NCBI RefSeq assembly: GCF_009905605.1
Contig: NZ_JAAAKZ010000002.1
Coordinates: forward strand, 434,001 to 498,000
DNA: 64,000 bases
Reading direction: 5' to 3'
From: Runella sp. CRIBMP
GTDB lineage: Bacteria; Bacteroidota; Bacteroidia; Cytophagales; Spirosomataceae
Shown: piece after piece, positions 1 through 9,345 of the stretch
Layout of the letters: each line of letters begins with the position of its first letter
Position numbering within the stretch: position 1 is the first letter of the stretch
Program-made: the position numbers and the translations under genes
The notes under the pieces: model-generated
What the model saw: the letters and a program-made list of their open reading frames with translations, nothing else
What the model was told of the DNA's origin: nothing
The model's database searches: none

Positions 1-547
1 AACCATAAGCTACGCCCAAGCCTTTTGCTCCTCGGGTATTTCCGCTCAAAAAAACGCGGTTGCCGTTGAATTCAAAATGGTCGCCCATCTTGATTTTCTT
101 GGAAGAAATCTGGTCGTATTCATCGGTAATTATGGCCCCTTCTTGCTGCAAATCCTCCAGACTCCCTTTGACAAAATTCCACGGCCCACCGATGTGTCTC
201 GGCGATTGGGTCCCAATGAGTGTGATGGGGGTTTTGGTTCCGTCTTTAAACTTAGCACTCCCCGCCCCTACCACCATTGTATTGACCCTCAACACCCCTG
301 CCACTGTCATCAATTCCCGCGATATACGCATATCCAACAAGGGCAAATCACTGACTTGCTGGCTTTTGTCGCTAACTACCCAAACGTACTGCTTGTTGTT
401 TTCGGCCAACGAAATCGTTCCTCCCAAAAGTGCAAAGCAGATACCGAGTTGTTGCCCAATCAAAAACACGGACAAGATGATACCAAACAAGATTCCAAAC
501 ATCTTGGCCTTGTCGTACCACATAAATTTAAAGGCTTCTTTGAGCAT
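1..547 (-). CDS. ABC transporter permease, DevC/FtsX-like (partial, runs off window start)
   Basis: Reading the minus strand from the ATG at 547 gives an uninterrupted frame of 182 codons that continues past base 1, so only the N-terminal part is present. It opens with a short cytoplasmic stretch (MLKEAFKFMWYDKAK), then one strongly hydrophobic segment at about residues 17-45, then a hydrophilic extracytoplasmic region. That is the topology of MacB/FtsX-type permeases such as DevC. It follows the HlyD-like gene by 28 bases and the ATPase gene lies further upstream, so the three form one tripartite exporter operon of DevBCA type. The exported substrate cannot be told from the sequence. The remaining three membrane segments expected for the family would lie outside the window. 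Confidence 0.8.
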   Translation of the reverse strand, partial: MLKEAFKFMWYDKAKMFGILFGIILSVFLIGQQLGICFALLGGTISLAENNKQYVWVVSDKSQQVSDLPLLDMRISRELMTVAGVLRVNTMVVGAGSAKFKDGTKTPITLIGTQSPRHIGGPWNFVKGSLEDLQQEGAIITDEYDQISSKKIKMGDHFEFNGNRVFLSGNTRGAKGLGVAYG

Positions 548-575
548 GTTCTGTTGTTGGTTAGCCGTTTCTCCG

Positions 576-1538
576 TTATTTCAAAACAATAATACAATCT
601 ACGCGGCTACCAATCAGCGGCATTTTGCCTGACTCAAGGCGAATCGATACATCCCTTACTCGACGGTCTTCTTGCTCGGTTGATTGGTCCTTGAAAAGCG
701 ATTTTTGCTTTAGATAATCGGCGGCATAGCTCACGACCCCCGTTGCCAAAGTATCGCCCGATGTTTGCGAAAGGATAAATACTTTTTGTCCTAACTGGAC
801 TCGTTCGGCATAGAGTTCATCTACTTCAGTTTTGGCAAACAATGCACCATCTGGGGCAAAATCGGCGATTTTGGTATCATTATTCACAAAATCACCCGTT
901 TTTACCAATACCTTCAACACTTTTCCCCCCATCAAAGCCCCTACTCTCTTTTTTTCGACTACGGCTCTGTAGTAATTAATATCTGCTTTTATCTCTTCTA
1001 CCTTAGCTTGTGCTTGGCGGATGTTGGCCTCGGCGGTCTGGAGGTCTTTGGTGAGTTTGTCAAATGTTGCTTTACTATCGTTCAAAGCTTGTTGGGTTTG
1101 GGCATTCCCTTTATATAGTTCAAGATTGCGTTCATAATTATCCCGTGCATTGTTTAGAGTTATTTTCAGCGCTTCGAGCGTTGCCTGATTGGCGGCGATA
1201 GTGGCCTGTTGGGTACCAACTTTACTCTGAGCTTGGCGCAATTGCGCATTTTCCAAAACTACTTCAACATCTAGCAGCACTTGCCCTTTTTTAACTGCTT
1301 GATTATCTTCTATCATTACGCTCAACACCCGCCCGCTGGTGCCTGCGGTAAGACTCATAATGCCATCTTCGGGCTCGATACGTGCCACTCCCAAAATCTG
1401 ATTCTTGGTCGTGGGCTTAGGAATCGAGTCGGCCTTAGCCGTCGTTTCTTCTTTATTTTTTTTGTCGCCACAGCTCGCCAAGGTCAATACCATCACAAGG
1501 ATACAGCATCCATTTTTCATTAGTGCAATTATATTCAT
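576..1538 (-). CDS. HlyD/DevB-type periplasmic adaptor lipoprotein of an ABC exporter
   Basis: A 320-residue membrane-fusion protein that would link the inner-membrane ABC complex to an outer-membrane channel. The N-terminus is a lipoprotein signal with lipobox L-A-S-C (Cys23), so it is probably anchored by lipid instead of a transmembrane helix. A biotinyl-lipoyl-like half is visible at about 55-95 (SGRVLSVMIEDNQAVKKGQ), a long alanine/glutamine-rich coiled-coil hairpin at about 95-195, and the second lipoyl half plus beta-barrel at about 200-318 (VLVKTGDFVNND). Met7 is an alternative start nearer the signal peptide. It sits 18 bases after the ATPase gene and 28 bases before the permease gene. 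Substrate unknown. Confidence 0.85.
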   Translation of the reverse strand: MNIIALMKNGCCILVMVLTLASCGDKKNKEETTAKADSIPKPTTKNQILGVARIEPEDGIMSLTAGTSGRVLSVMIEDNQAVKKGQVLLDVEVVLENAQLRQAQSKVGTQQATIAANQATLEALKITLNNARDNYERNLELYKGNAQTQQALNDSKATFDKLTKDLQTAEANIRQAQAKVEEIKADINYYRAVVEKKRVGALMGGKVLKVLVKTGDFVNNDTKIADFAPDGALFAKTEVDELYAERVQLGQKVFILSQTSGDTLATGVVSYAADYLKQKSLFKDQSTEQEDRRVRDVSIRLESGKMPLIGSRVDCIIVLK

Positions 1539-1556
1539 CGCGTTTTAAGGCTTTTA

Positions 1557-2243
1557 TTATCCTAATTTTGTCAAATCAATGGGAGTTACAAAACCGTTTT
1601 TCACTTCCACGGCACGGTCTGCGTATTGTTGTAAACGTGGGTCGTGCGTCACCACGGCCACGGCTTTACCCTGCCGAGCCAATGTTTGTAGTTCTTTCAT
1701 TACTACAACCATAGAATCTTTATCTAATGAAGCCGTGGGTTCATCACACAGCACCAACTTAGGCTCAGTTACTAAGGCGCGGGCGATTGCAATCCGTTGC
1801 TGTTGCCCCCCCGATAGGGTCTTGGGTAAATTTTTTCGTCTGTCGGTCATACCAACCGTTTCGAGGGCTTTTTGCACGCGTCGTTTGCGTTCATCTGCAC
1901 CAACACCCAGCAGTTTTAAGGGCAATTCTATGTTATCTTGGGCGCTGAGGGGAGAAAGTAGATTGAAGCTCTGAAACACAAATCCTATTTTTTCCAGCCG
2001 TAACCGAGCCAATTGGCTTTGTTTCATCTCATTAATATGACTACCATCCACCCACAAATCGCCATGAGTTGGGTATATTACACACCCCAACATAGAGAGA
2101 AGGGTGGTTTTCCCTGAGCCAGAAGGGCCTATAATGAGCGTCAGCTCACCTTCGTTCAACTGAAAATCCGTAGGTTGTAGTGCTACAATCGTTTGGTCGC
2201 CCGTTTGGTATTCCTTACTTGCCCCTTTTAATTCTGCAATCAT
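1557..2243 (-). CDS. ABC transporter ATP-binding protein (DevA/LolD/MacB-type)
   Basis: A 228-residue ATPase of the MacB/LolD/DevA class that powers the adjacent permease and adaptor. Visible motifs are Walker A GPSGSGKT at residues 39-46, Q-loop Gln91, signature LSGGQ at 143-147, Walker B LVLCDE at 163-168 with the D-loop SLD just after, and H-loop His200. The length is normal for the family. It is the first gene of the three-gene operon. An operator-like dyad lies 20-37 bases upstream of its start, so induction by a small-molecule repressor is plausible but no regulator gene is in view. Confidence 0.9.
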   Translation of the reverse strand: MIAELKGASKEYQTGDQTIVALQPTDFQLNEGELTLIIGPSGSGKTTLLSMLGCVIYPTHGDLWVDGSHINEMKQSQLARLRLEKIGFVFQSFNLLSPLSAQDNIELPLKLLGVGADERKRRVQKALETVGMTDRRKNLPKTLSGGQQQRIAIARALVTEPKLVLCDEPTASLDKDSMVVVMKELQTLARQGKAVAVVTHDPRLQQYADRAVEVKNGFVTPIDLTKLG

Positions 2244-2262
2244 AAATAAGCATCATCGTAAT

Positions 2263-2280
2263 TAGTACGAAATTGTACTA
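2263..2280. promoter_or_regulatory. Operator-like inverted repeat ahead of the ABC exporter operon
   Basis: TAGTAC-N6-GTACTA is a perfect 6+6 dyad with a 6-base spacer, located 20-37 bases upstream of the ATPase start codon on the minus strand. Size and position fit a homodimeric repressor site (TetR or MarR type), as often found before efflux operons. No regulator gene is adjacent within the window, so the assignment is inference. Confidence 0.4.
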
Positions 2281-2520
2281 TAATAATCAATTTACATTGA
2301 AATTGTTTTTAAAATTTAAAAATAATTCAGAAAGATTAATGAACTAAGTTGTTTTGGGGGATTATTGCTACCAAAGAAGGGTTGAAAGAAGCTGCCCCCG
2401 TACTTCGCAGGAGGAACTGATTTTAGGCTGTAAGTGTATTGGGGGGCTCAATGAGTCCGTCCGAATTATTTATTCCGCCCCCTATTCGCAGCGTTTGGAG
2501 CAAAGTTTAATGACCATTTT

Positions 2521-5500
2521 TCAATGACATCCTCCCACCTGGGCTACAAATACTACTCCATTGTCTGCTTTAAAACCCGCTTTTAACTCTATGGATTTGG
2601 CAGTATAAATTACTTGAGAGGTTCCATTTATTTTGTTTGATGCCGTAATCTTGCCGGTCGTGGCCGATGCCATTTTTTGGTATGTGCCCGACGAATAATC
2701 ATTGTTGGGACTAACAAGCGTAACTTGACCTTGACATGGATTGCCATTTACGATGACCGTTACAGCATTTGATGCAATACTTGTGCAACCGTTTACGGTA
2801 CAAGTAGCGGTAAACGTAGTAGTGTTATCCAGCTTGATTGTCAAAGGATTGGTAATCAGATTGGCCGTTGACCAACGAATTGTACCGCTACACCCTGTGG
2901 CAGTCAAGGTTGTATTGTTTCCAAAATTGACGGTGGTTGGATTAGCACTAATACTTGGTGCGATTTGATTCACTACTACCGCCACACTTGCCATTGCGGT
3001 ACAAGCATTTTCATTTGTCACTATTACGATATATGTACCTGATGATGAAGTATTTGCATTTACAATTTCGGGATTTTGTAGAGAAGATGAATAATTATTA
3101 GGCCCTGTCCAAGCGTAAGAAACGCCGCCAGAAGAAGTCAAGTGTAAAGTATTGCCTGCACAAATCGGGGAATTGCTTCCAGCGGTTGGAGTGGGTAAAG
3201 CATTTACGGCTACCACTGTTGAAGCGGTAGCCGTACAACCATTCACATTGGTTACAGTCACAATATACGTTCCTGATAATAAAGTAGTTGCATTAATAAA
3301 GCTGGGATTTTGAGTAGCAGACGTAAAATTATTGGGGCCTGTCCAAGCGTACGAAATACCCCCAGAAGACGTAAGGTATAAATTGCTACCTGCACAAATG
3401 GGAGAGTTACTGCTTGCCGATGGGATAGGTAAGGGATGAACCAATACTGCCGTTGAGTCCATGGCCGAGCAGCCGTTTTCTGCCGTGACAGTAACAGTGT
3501 ATGTGCCAGATAACATCGGCGCTGCACCAGAAAAACTTGGATTTTGTGCAGAAGATAAATAGTTATTAGGTCCTGTCCAAGCGTAAGAAACGCCACCAGA
3601 TGAAGTCAAGTATAAAGTATTGCCTGCACAAATCGGGGAATTGCTCCCAGCGGTTGGAGTGGGCAAAGCATTGACTGTCATCGTAATGGTATCTGAAACA
3701 ACTACACACGAACCAGAAGTTAATACAACTGCTACCTTATCGCTGTTTGCCAAATTATTAGTAGTAAAAGTAGCGGCAGTACCATTTTGCATAATTGTAC
3801 CGTTTACTTTAAAAGTATAAAACGGCGAAGGCCCCACATGGGTAGGAGTAGCGGTAAAGGTTACGCTCGTACCAACACAAACGGTAGAGCTTGGAGTAAC
3901 CGCAATACTGACAGACATGACTCCCGCTTGATTCTCATACGCCCCCATATCCACGGTTGAATTATGAATACGAGCCGCCCCAGTAATGTCCGTACTGATT
4001 CCCAAGGGGATATCTGCATTGTTCCCTACATTTATGGCAGGGCTACAATTTTGAAGAGCCAGGCCGTCATCGGCCGTACCAAAAATATTATCTGCGCCGT
4101 CTAGGTCATTTTGATTCACAAACAGCGGGTCTTGATTGATATTATTGATGCCCGTAAAACCTCCTTCTACATCAGAGTAGCTAACGTTAGCAGGACCTTG
4201 TCCTTCAATGTTACTTACGAAAAACCCTCTCTTTTTGTTTCCCCAAAAAATACTATTTTTTATAGCTAAAGCATAGTCAGAAGTATTGATAGCAGCGCCC
4301 GAACTATAATACCCGGTGGCATAATTTCTGATAAATGTGCAGTTGGTAATGGTATCTGAGCCGCTCGAACTCATAAATATACCTCCCCCGCCTAAAAAGT
4401 CCCCAGTGGCAATGTTATCAGAAAAAGTACAATTGGTTATTTTTAGTGACGACACCCCAAAAGCCCGCATCGCACCACCTAATATCGCAGCGTTATTTTT
4501 AAAAGTACAATGGGTAATGGTGAACGAAGCTGAATTACTGATAGACATTCCACCACCACCGCCATTACTTACTGTATTACTAGAGAAGACGCAATAGGAA
4601 ATGATTGGCGAAGATCCGTCAAGTACGGACACCCCACCCCCACCACTTACTCCTCTATTTACAGAAAATCTGCAATTGGTAATGGTGGTAAAAGAGGTGA
4701 GAATTACCATTCCACCATCATTTGCTTGAGTAATAGTGAAGCCATCAAGAACGGTCGTGCTGTCGTCGTCCGCAGAGAGAACTACATGAGTAGTATTGTC
4801 ATTATTATCATTAATCGTTCCTATATCTCCGCTCAAAATACTCGGATTGGCAGCTATTACGGCAGATGTTCGTTCAGAGAGCGAAGTTTCTGTTCCCGCA
4901 AAACTTCCATAGACCTTCACTTGGTTTTTGAGCATAAAAGCATAACTACTACTGGATGTGCAACCCGTACAACCGGTTGGGTAAGCATTCGGCTTATACG
5001 TACCCGCCGCTACCCAAACTTCGTCTTTGAGATACGAGGAGTCAATCATGGCCTGTAAGTTATCGGAGGCGTTTGCCCAACTGCTTCCATCGCCAGTGCC
5101 CGTGGCAATAGGTTTTACGTACAATCGTCTAAAGGGTGGCGCAGGAGGGATATATTGATTTTCATAAGCCCCCATGTCAATTCTTGGGTTCTGAATGCGA
5201 GGGGCACCTGTAATGTCTGCCGTAGCCGTTATCCCTACATTTGAGCCTTCTTCGGTGGCGGGACTGTTATTTTGTAGCGCTAAACCATCATCGGCAGTAC
5301 TCAAAACATTATCTGCCCCATCAGGGTCGTTTGCGTTGACAAAGAGCGGGTCAACGGCAAATTTCATTCCATTTCCAGACCTTAACCCCGAAGAAGTGGC
5401 TACCGGATAGTTGGTGGTATTATTCGTCAATTGTAAGATTGAATAATTAATCCCCGTTCCTGAAAATGCAGTAATTAAATTCTCAATGTCAGCCCCAGGG

Positions 5501-6786
5501 ACAGTAGGGTCAGAATTTTTTGTATTGCCCCAAAAAATACAATTTGTTAAGAGGGCCATCGTCCGCCCACTTCCTCCTTCTCCCCCTTCGTTGTAAATTC
5601 CTCCGCCGTGTTCCGTGGCATTGTTGCCGTAAAAGGTACAATTGATAAAAGTCGCGTCGAAGCCCAACTGGTGCATTACTCCACCGCCATTGGTGGCCGT
5701 ATTGAAAGAAAAGCTACAATTACTAATATTTGGTGAAGCTTCAATATTGTATATTCCTCCCCCTGCGGCTGAGGTATTGGCATAGAAGTTAGATTGCTTA
5801 ATGGTGGGTGAAGTTATATGATTGTAAATACCGCCCCCTTTCGCATTTCCCATGTTGGCCGAAAAGTTACACTTCATGATAGTCAGAGTAGAGGCGGCAT
5901 CATTATAAATACCTCCACCAAAGTCTGCTTCGTTGTTTAAAAAATGGGTGTTGGTAATACTTGTGGAGCGTCCCCAAATCCAAAGTCCCCCGCCAAAAAG
6001 TGCTGTATTGATGATAAATTGACAGTTTGAAAGGATTAAAGTACATAAATCATTATTAATTCCACCGCCATTAGAAGTCGCAGTATTGGCAGAAAAAATA
6101 GAATTATTGATGGTTAACGAGCATTCTCTATTAAACATTCCACCACCATAAACTGCATTGTTATCTGTAAAGCTACAATTTGAGATGGTGAGAGTGGAGA
6201 ATACGTTTTTCATTCCACCTCCCTTATTTTTATAAATATTTATTGATTCTACCGTAATCTCCCCCCCATGCGATGCATTGCCATAGGTGACTGTAAAACC
6301 ATCCAACACCGTCATACTGTCATCATCTACTGAGATAATGACGTGAAAAGTGTTATCGCTGTTGTCGTTAATAATCCCAATATCGCCACTCAAAATACTC
6401 GGATTTGCCGTAATGACGGTGGGAGTTCGTTCACTCAGCGAGGTTTCTGTTCCTACAAAACTACCGTAGACTTTGACTTGGTTTTTGAGAATAAAGGCAT
6501 AATCACGCGGGGAAGCGCAATTTGTACATCCTGTGGGATAGGCTATTGGTAGGTAAGTACCCGCTGCTACCCAAACTTCGTCATTGGCCGAAGCCCCATC
6601 TATCATCGCCTGTAAGTTACCCGAGGCGTTTGTCCAACTGCTTCCATCGCCTGTGCCAGTAGCAGTAGGTTTTACAAAGAAAACAGTAGCAGCGGCTTTA
6701 AATGATAACAGCCCAAACAAAACGAATATAAGTAAAAACAGGCATACATGCCTTTTGTATTCCCGTATATAAGGTAATATTTCCAT
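2521..6786 (-). CDS. Large secreted beta-helix / Ig-repeat protein with C-terminal Gly-Cys-X domain
   Basis: A 1421-residue multidomain surface or secreted protein. Residues 1-33 resemble a signal peptide (hydrophobic LFLLIFVLFGLLSF). Two homologous modules follow, at about 34-545 and 552-950. Each starts with a VKPxATGTGDGSSWxNAS sequence, contains short repeats of the type NCxFxxNxAxxGGGxxN typical of right-handed parallel beta-helices, and ends with a DxGAYENQ motif. After an Ig-like segment come three near-identical 78-residue Ig/PKD-like repeats (1041-1274), then a spacer and a terminal ~70-residue domain ending VFVAQVGGCH. The last domain is shared with the proteins ending at 42473 and 45233. 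Function is unknown; beta-helix modules commonly bind or cleave polysaccharides, but no catalytic residues could be assigned. Confidence 0.85.
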   Translation of the reverse strand: MEILPYIREYKRHVCLFLLIFVLFGLLSFKAAATVFFVKPTATGTGDGSSWTNASGNLQAMIDGASANDEVWVAAGTYLPIAYPTGCTNCASPRDYAFILKNQVKVYGSFVGTETSLSERTPTVITANPSILSGDIGIINDNSDNTFHVIISVDDDSMTVLDGFTVTYGNASHGGEITVESINIYKNKGGGMKNVFSTLTISNCSFTDNNAVYGGGMFNRECSLTINNSIFSANTATSNGGGINNDLCTLILSNCQFIINTALFGGGLWIWGRSTSITNTHFLNNEADFGGGIYNDAASTLTIMKCNFSANMGNAKGGGIYNHITSPTIKQSNFYANTSAAGGGIYNIEASPNISNCSFSFNTATNGGGVMHQLGFDATFINCTFYGNNATEHGGGIYNEGGEGGSGRTMALLTNCIFWGNTKNSDPTVPGADIENLITAFSGTGINYSILQLTNNTTNYPVATSSGLRSGNGMKFAVDPLFVNANDPDGADNVLSTADDGLALQNNSPATEEGSNVGITATADITGAPRIQNPRIDMGAYENQYIPPAPPFRRLYVKPIATGTGDGSSWANASDNLQAMIDSSYLKDEVWVAAGTYKPNAYPTGCTGCTSSSSYAFMLKNQVKVYGSFAGTETSLSERTSAVIAANPSILSGDIGTINDNNDNTTHVVLSADDDSTTVLDGFTITQANDGGMVILTSFTTITNCRFSVNRGVSGGGGVSVLDGSSPIISYCVFSSNTVSNGGGGGMSISNSASFTITHCTFKNNAAILGGAMRAFGVSSLKITNCTFSDNIATGDFLGGGGIFMSSSGSDTITNCTFIRNYATGYYSSGAAINTSDYALAIKNSIFWGNKKRGFFVSNIEGQGPANVSYSDVEGGFTGINNINQDPLFVNQNDLDGADNIFGTADDGLALQNCSPAINVGNNADIPLGISTDITGAARIHNSTVDMGAYENQAGVMSVSIAVTPSSTVCVGTSVTFTATPTHVGPSPFYTFKVNGTIMQNGTAATFTTNNLANSDKVAVVLTSGSCVVVSDTITMTVNALPTPTAGSNSPICAGNTLYLTSSGGVSYAWTGPNNYLSSAQNPSFSGAAPMLSGTYTVTVTAENGCSAMDSTAVLVHPLPIPSASSNSPICAGSNLYLTSSGGISYAWTGPNNFTSATQNPSFINATTLLSGTYIVTVTNVNGCTATASTVVAVNALPTPTAGSNSPICAGNTLHLTSSGGVSYAWTGPNNYSSSLQNPEIVNANTSSSGTYIVIVTNENACTAMASVAVVVNQIAPSISANPTTVNFGNNTTLTATGCSGTIRWSTANLITNPLTIKLDNTTTFTATCTVNGCTSIASNAVTVIVNGNPCQGQVTLVSPNNDYSSGTYQKMASATTGKITASNKINGTSQVIYTAKSIELKAGFKADNGVVFVAQVGGCH
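2965..3666 (-). repeat. Three tandem 234-bp coding repeats (78-residue Ig-like units)
   Basis: Within the 1421-residue protein, residues 1041-1118, 1119-1196 and 1197-1274 are three tandem copies, each starting LPTP or LPIP and containing NSPICAG, LTSSGG and YAWTGPNN. Copies 1 and 3 are most alike at the DNA level (for example both carry the 'ttggagtggg' segment near 3186 and 3655), suggesting recent duplication or gene conversion. Confidence 0.85.
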
Positions 6787-7196
6787 TTTTACTGGAAGTT
6801 AATGGCTATTTTTAGCCGTTTAAATCACAGAAATAAACAGACAAAATACGATTCATATGCCCAGGCATATTTCCTGATAGCATATTTAGATTTATGGCGT
6901 AAATAGTCTAAAAACTAACCTAGATTCAATGATTTCAAGCAGTATAAAGATTGAGATGGGTCAGCTTTTTAGAAGTATTGATATGGAAAGTTTCGACCTA
7001 TATTCGGAAGATTGATGGTATCTAGGTCAGACGACAGTCAGACTAAATACTGTGTTTGGGCCTCGGCTATTGTCTGACCTGACTGACTATAATTTGACTA
7101 ACTTATTTATATGCCTGATGAGGCTTGTTTAAAACAATTGATGGACAAAAACGCTTAATAATCTCAATACATTCTCAATAAACCAATCCCTAACAA
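6787..7196. other. 410-bp intergenic region between divergent genes
   Basis: Separates the beta-helix protein (minus) from the S9 peptidase (plus). It should hold promoters for both. The only structure seen is the inverted repeat at 7024-7080; no small gene or RNA was recognised. Confidence 0.6.
7024..7080. repeat. Inverted repeat AGGTCAGAC / GTCTGACCT
   Basis: A perfect 9-bp arm (7024-7032 and 7072-7080) enclosing 39 bases, with extra GTCAG/CTGAC half-motifs around it (7037-7042, 7079-7084). It lies 117-173 bases before the S9 peptidase start. The loop is long for a terminator and there is no T-tract, so a protein-binding region or cruciform is more likely than a terminator. Confidence 0.5.
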
Positions 7197-9179
7197 ATGA
7201 AAAACACCTACCTTTCTGTTGTATTTGTAGTACTCTGTGGTTTTGGCACTTACGCCCAAACCACCACCAAACGCCCCTTAAAACCCTCAGATGTGTATCG
7301 CCTTCAAACGCTAAGCGACCCTCAAATCTCGCCCGACGGGAAGTGGGTGGCTTACACCCTGTCGTCGGTGGATTCAGTCAAAAACAAACGCAACGCTGAC
7401 ATTTGGATGACCTCATGGGATGGCAAAGAGTCGATTCAACTCACTTACAGCCCCGATGGAGAATCACAGCCTCGCTGGAGTCCCGACGGCAAATATTTGT
7501 CGTTTACCTCTTCTCGTAACGGGCTAACGAGCAGTCAGATTTGGCTGATGGACGTTCGAGGCGGCGAAGCACGGCAATTGACCGATTTGAAAAAAGGGAG
7601 TTTGTCGGAGTATGCATGGGCACCAGATGGCAAAAAAATCGCCTTAGTAATCAGCAATGACCCCGATACTTCAAAATCCAAAATGACCAAGCCCATCGTC
7701 ATTGACCGTTTTAAATTCAAACAGGATGTAGAGGGCTACCTCACCAAAAAAACGACACATTTATACCTGTACGACTTGGTTACTAAGAAAATAGACACCT
7801 TGACCAAAGGTATCTACAACGAATCGTCGCCTAGATGGTCGCCTGATGGTACACAGATTGCCTTTGTGAGCAACCGCACCGCCGACCCCGACCGCAATGC
7901 CAATAGCGATATTTGGATTATAGATGCCAAACCCAATTCCGTCATGAAGCAGGTCACTACTTGGACGGGCCGCGATTCAGGCCCTGAATGGAGCCCCGAC
8001 GGAAAACAAATCGCTTACGTGCGCTCTACATCTTCCGATAATTACTTCATGTATGATCAAACGATTTTATGTGTGGTATCAAAGGATGGGGGCGAGCCCA
8101 AACTGTTGAGCAAAACGCTGGATCGCCCTGTCGGTTCTCCACTTTGGACCAAAGACGGGGTGAATCTCCACGCCTTGGTTACCGACGACCGCACTCGCTA
8201 CGTGGCTCAATTTGCCGTAGTCGACGGAAAAATGACCAAAGCATTGACAGGTAACCGAAGCGTTTCGGCCCTCGAACGGCACCCCTCAGGCACTATACTC
8301 ACAGTCATGAGCGACCCACAAACGCCCAGTGAACTTTACGCTTTAGAAAGCGGCAACCTTCGCCGCTTGACAACCCATCAAGAGGCTTTTCTGGCGCCGC
8401 TGGCCTTGGCCACCGTCGAAGGGTTTACCTCAAAAAGCAAAGATGGAGCCAGCGTTTCCAACCTTCTGTACCGCCCCGCCAACGCCGTAAAAGGCGTCAA
8501 GTTACCCACCATTCTGTTTATTCACGGTGGCCCCGTAGCGCAGGATGAATTTAGCTTTGATTTGAGTCGCCAGATGTTGTCTGCGGCAGGGTATGCCGTT
8601 GTGGCCGTCAATTATCGCGGTTCCAATGGGCGCGGATTAGAGTATAGCAAAATTATTTCGGCCGATTGGGGCAACAAAGAAGTGTTAGATATTTTGGGTG
8701 CAACGGATTATTTGGTCCAAAACGGCATTGCTGACCCCGAAAAATTGGGCATCGGTGGCTGGAGCTACGGCGGTATTTTAACGAATTACACGATTGCTTC
8801 GGATACGCGTTTCAAAGCGGCCTCCAGCGGGGCAGGCGTGGCGATGATTTCGTCGCTGTACGGCGTAGATCAGTACATTTTGCAGTACGAAAACGAACTA
8901 GGCTCCCCGTGGAAAAATTTCGATAAATACGTGGCCCTGTCCTATCCTTTCCTCAAAGCCGACCGCATCAAAACACCTACCCAATTTATGGTGGGCGAAA
9001 GTGACTTTAACGTTCCGTCGGTAGGCAGCGAACAGATGTATCAGGCCTTACGCTCACTTGGAACACCAACGGAATTGATTATTTACCCAGGCCAATTCCA
9101 CGGTATCACCAACCCAAGCTTCCAAAAAGACCGTTTTGAACGCTACATCAAATGGTTTAATGCTTATTTGAAGAAGTAA
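7197..9179 (+). CDS. S9 family prolyl oligopeptidase / acylaminoacyl-peptidase-like
   Basis: A 660-residue secreted serine peptidase. Residues 1-20 are a signal peptide ending TYAQ. A WD40/PD40-like beta-propeller spans about 35-390, with recurring SPDGK and W-(S/A)-PDG motifs. The C-terminal alpha/beta-hydrolase domain spans about 400-655 with oxyanion loop FIHGGP, nucleophile motif GWSYGG (Ser523), an aspartate in GESDFNVP and the catalytic histidine in QFHGI. Family members remove short or acylated N-terminal residues from peptides in the periplasm. It stands alone on the plus strand, and a terminator hairpin follows its stop codon. Confidence 0.93.
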   Translation: MKNTYLSVVFVVLCGFGTYAQTTTKRPLKPSDVYRLQTLSDPQISPDGKWVAYTLSSVDSVKNKRNADIWMTSWDGKESIQLTYSPDGESQPRWSPDGKYLSFTSSRNGLTSSQIWLMDVRGGEARQLTDLKKGSLSEYAWAPDGKKIALVISNDPDTSKSKMTKPIVIDRFKFKQDVEGYLTKKTTHLYLYDLVTKKIDTLTKGIYNESSPRWSPDGTQIAFVSNRTADPDRNANSDIWIIDAKPNSVMKQVTTWTGRDSGPEWSPDGKQIAYVRSTSSDNYFMYDQTILCVVSKDGGEPKLLSKTLDRPVGSPLWTKDGVNLHALVTDDRTRYVAQFAVVDGKMTKALTGNRSVSALERHPSGTILTVMSDPQTPSELYALESGNLRRLTTHQEAFLAPLALATVEGFTSKSKDGASVSNLLYRPANAVKGVKLPTILFIHGGPVAQDEFSFDLSRQMLSAAGYAVVAVNYRGSNGRGLEYSKIISADWGNKEVLDILGATDYLVQNGIADPEKLGIGGWSYGGILTNYTIASDTRFKAASSGAGVAMISSLYGVDQYILQYENELGSPWKNFDKYVALSYPFLKADRIKTPTQFMVGESDFNVPSVGSEQMYQALRSLGTPTELIIYPGQFHGITNPSFQKDRFERYIKWFNAYLKK

Positions 9180-9242
9180 AGGTAGGAATTTAGAAGTAGG
9201 AGGTATGAAATAAGAGCTCAGAAATAGGAAAAGCTGAAGCAA

Positions 9243-9276
9243 CGCCGTTGGTGTTATTCCACCAACGGCGGCTTTT
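9243..9276. terminator. Bidirectional intrinsic terminator between convergent genes
   Basis: A perfect 11-bp stem CGCCGTTGGTG / CACCAACGGCG (9243-9253, 9260-9270) with a 6-base loop, followed by a GC-TTTT run. It lies between the S9 peptidase (plus) and the GH31 gene (minus), so it can serve both. Confidence 0.8.
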
Positions 9277-9345
9277 GTACCTCTATTAACTCTTACCTCT
9301 GATTTCTTACTTCTTCAATAAAATTAATCAGAAAAATACTTCCTT

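Noticed and set aside
60-632. Plus-strand open frames over the first 600 bases
   Set aside because: They are the reverse of the ABC permease and HlyD-like genes; translations show no family features.
2521-2800. T9SS type A sorting domain at the end of the 1421-residue protein
   Set aside because: The C-terminus lacks the YPNP and GVYxY pattern seen at 22868-23488 and instead ends in the Gly-Cys-X domain.
3258-3596. 112-residue frame inside the 1421-residue protein region
   Set aside because: Out-of-frame shadow created by the repeated Ig-like units.
2965-3666. CRISPR-like regular repeats
   Set aside because: Units are 234 bp, coding and in frame, with no short spacer structure.
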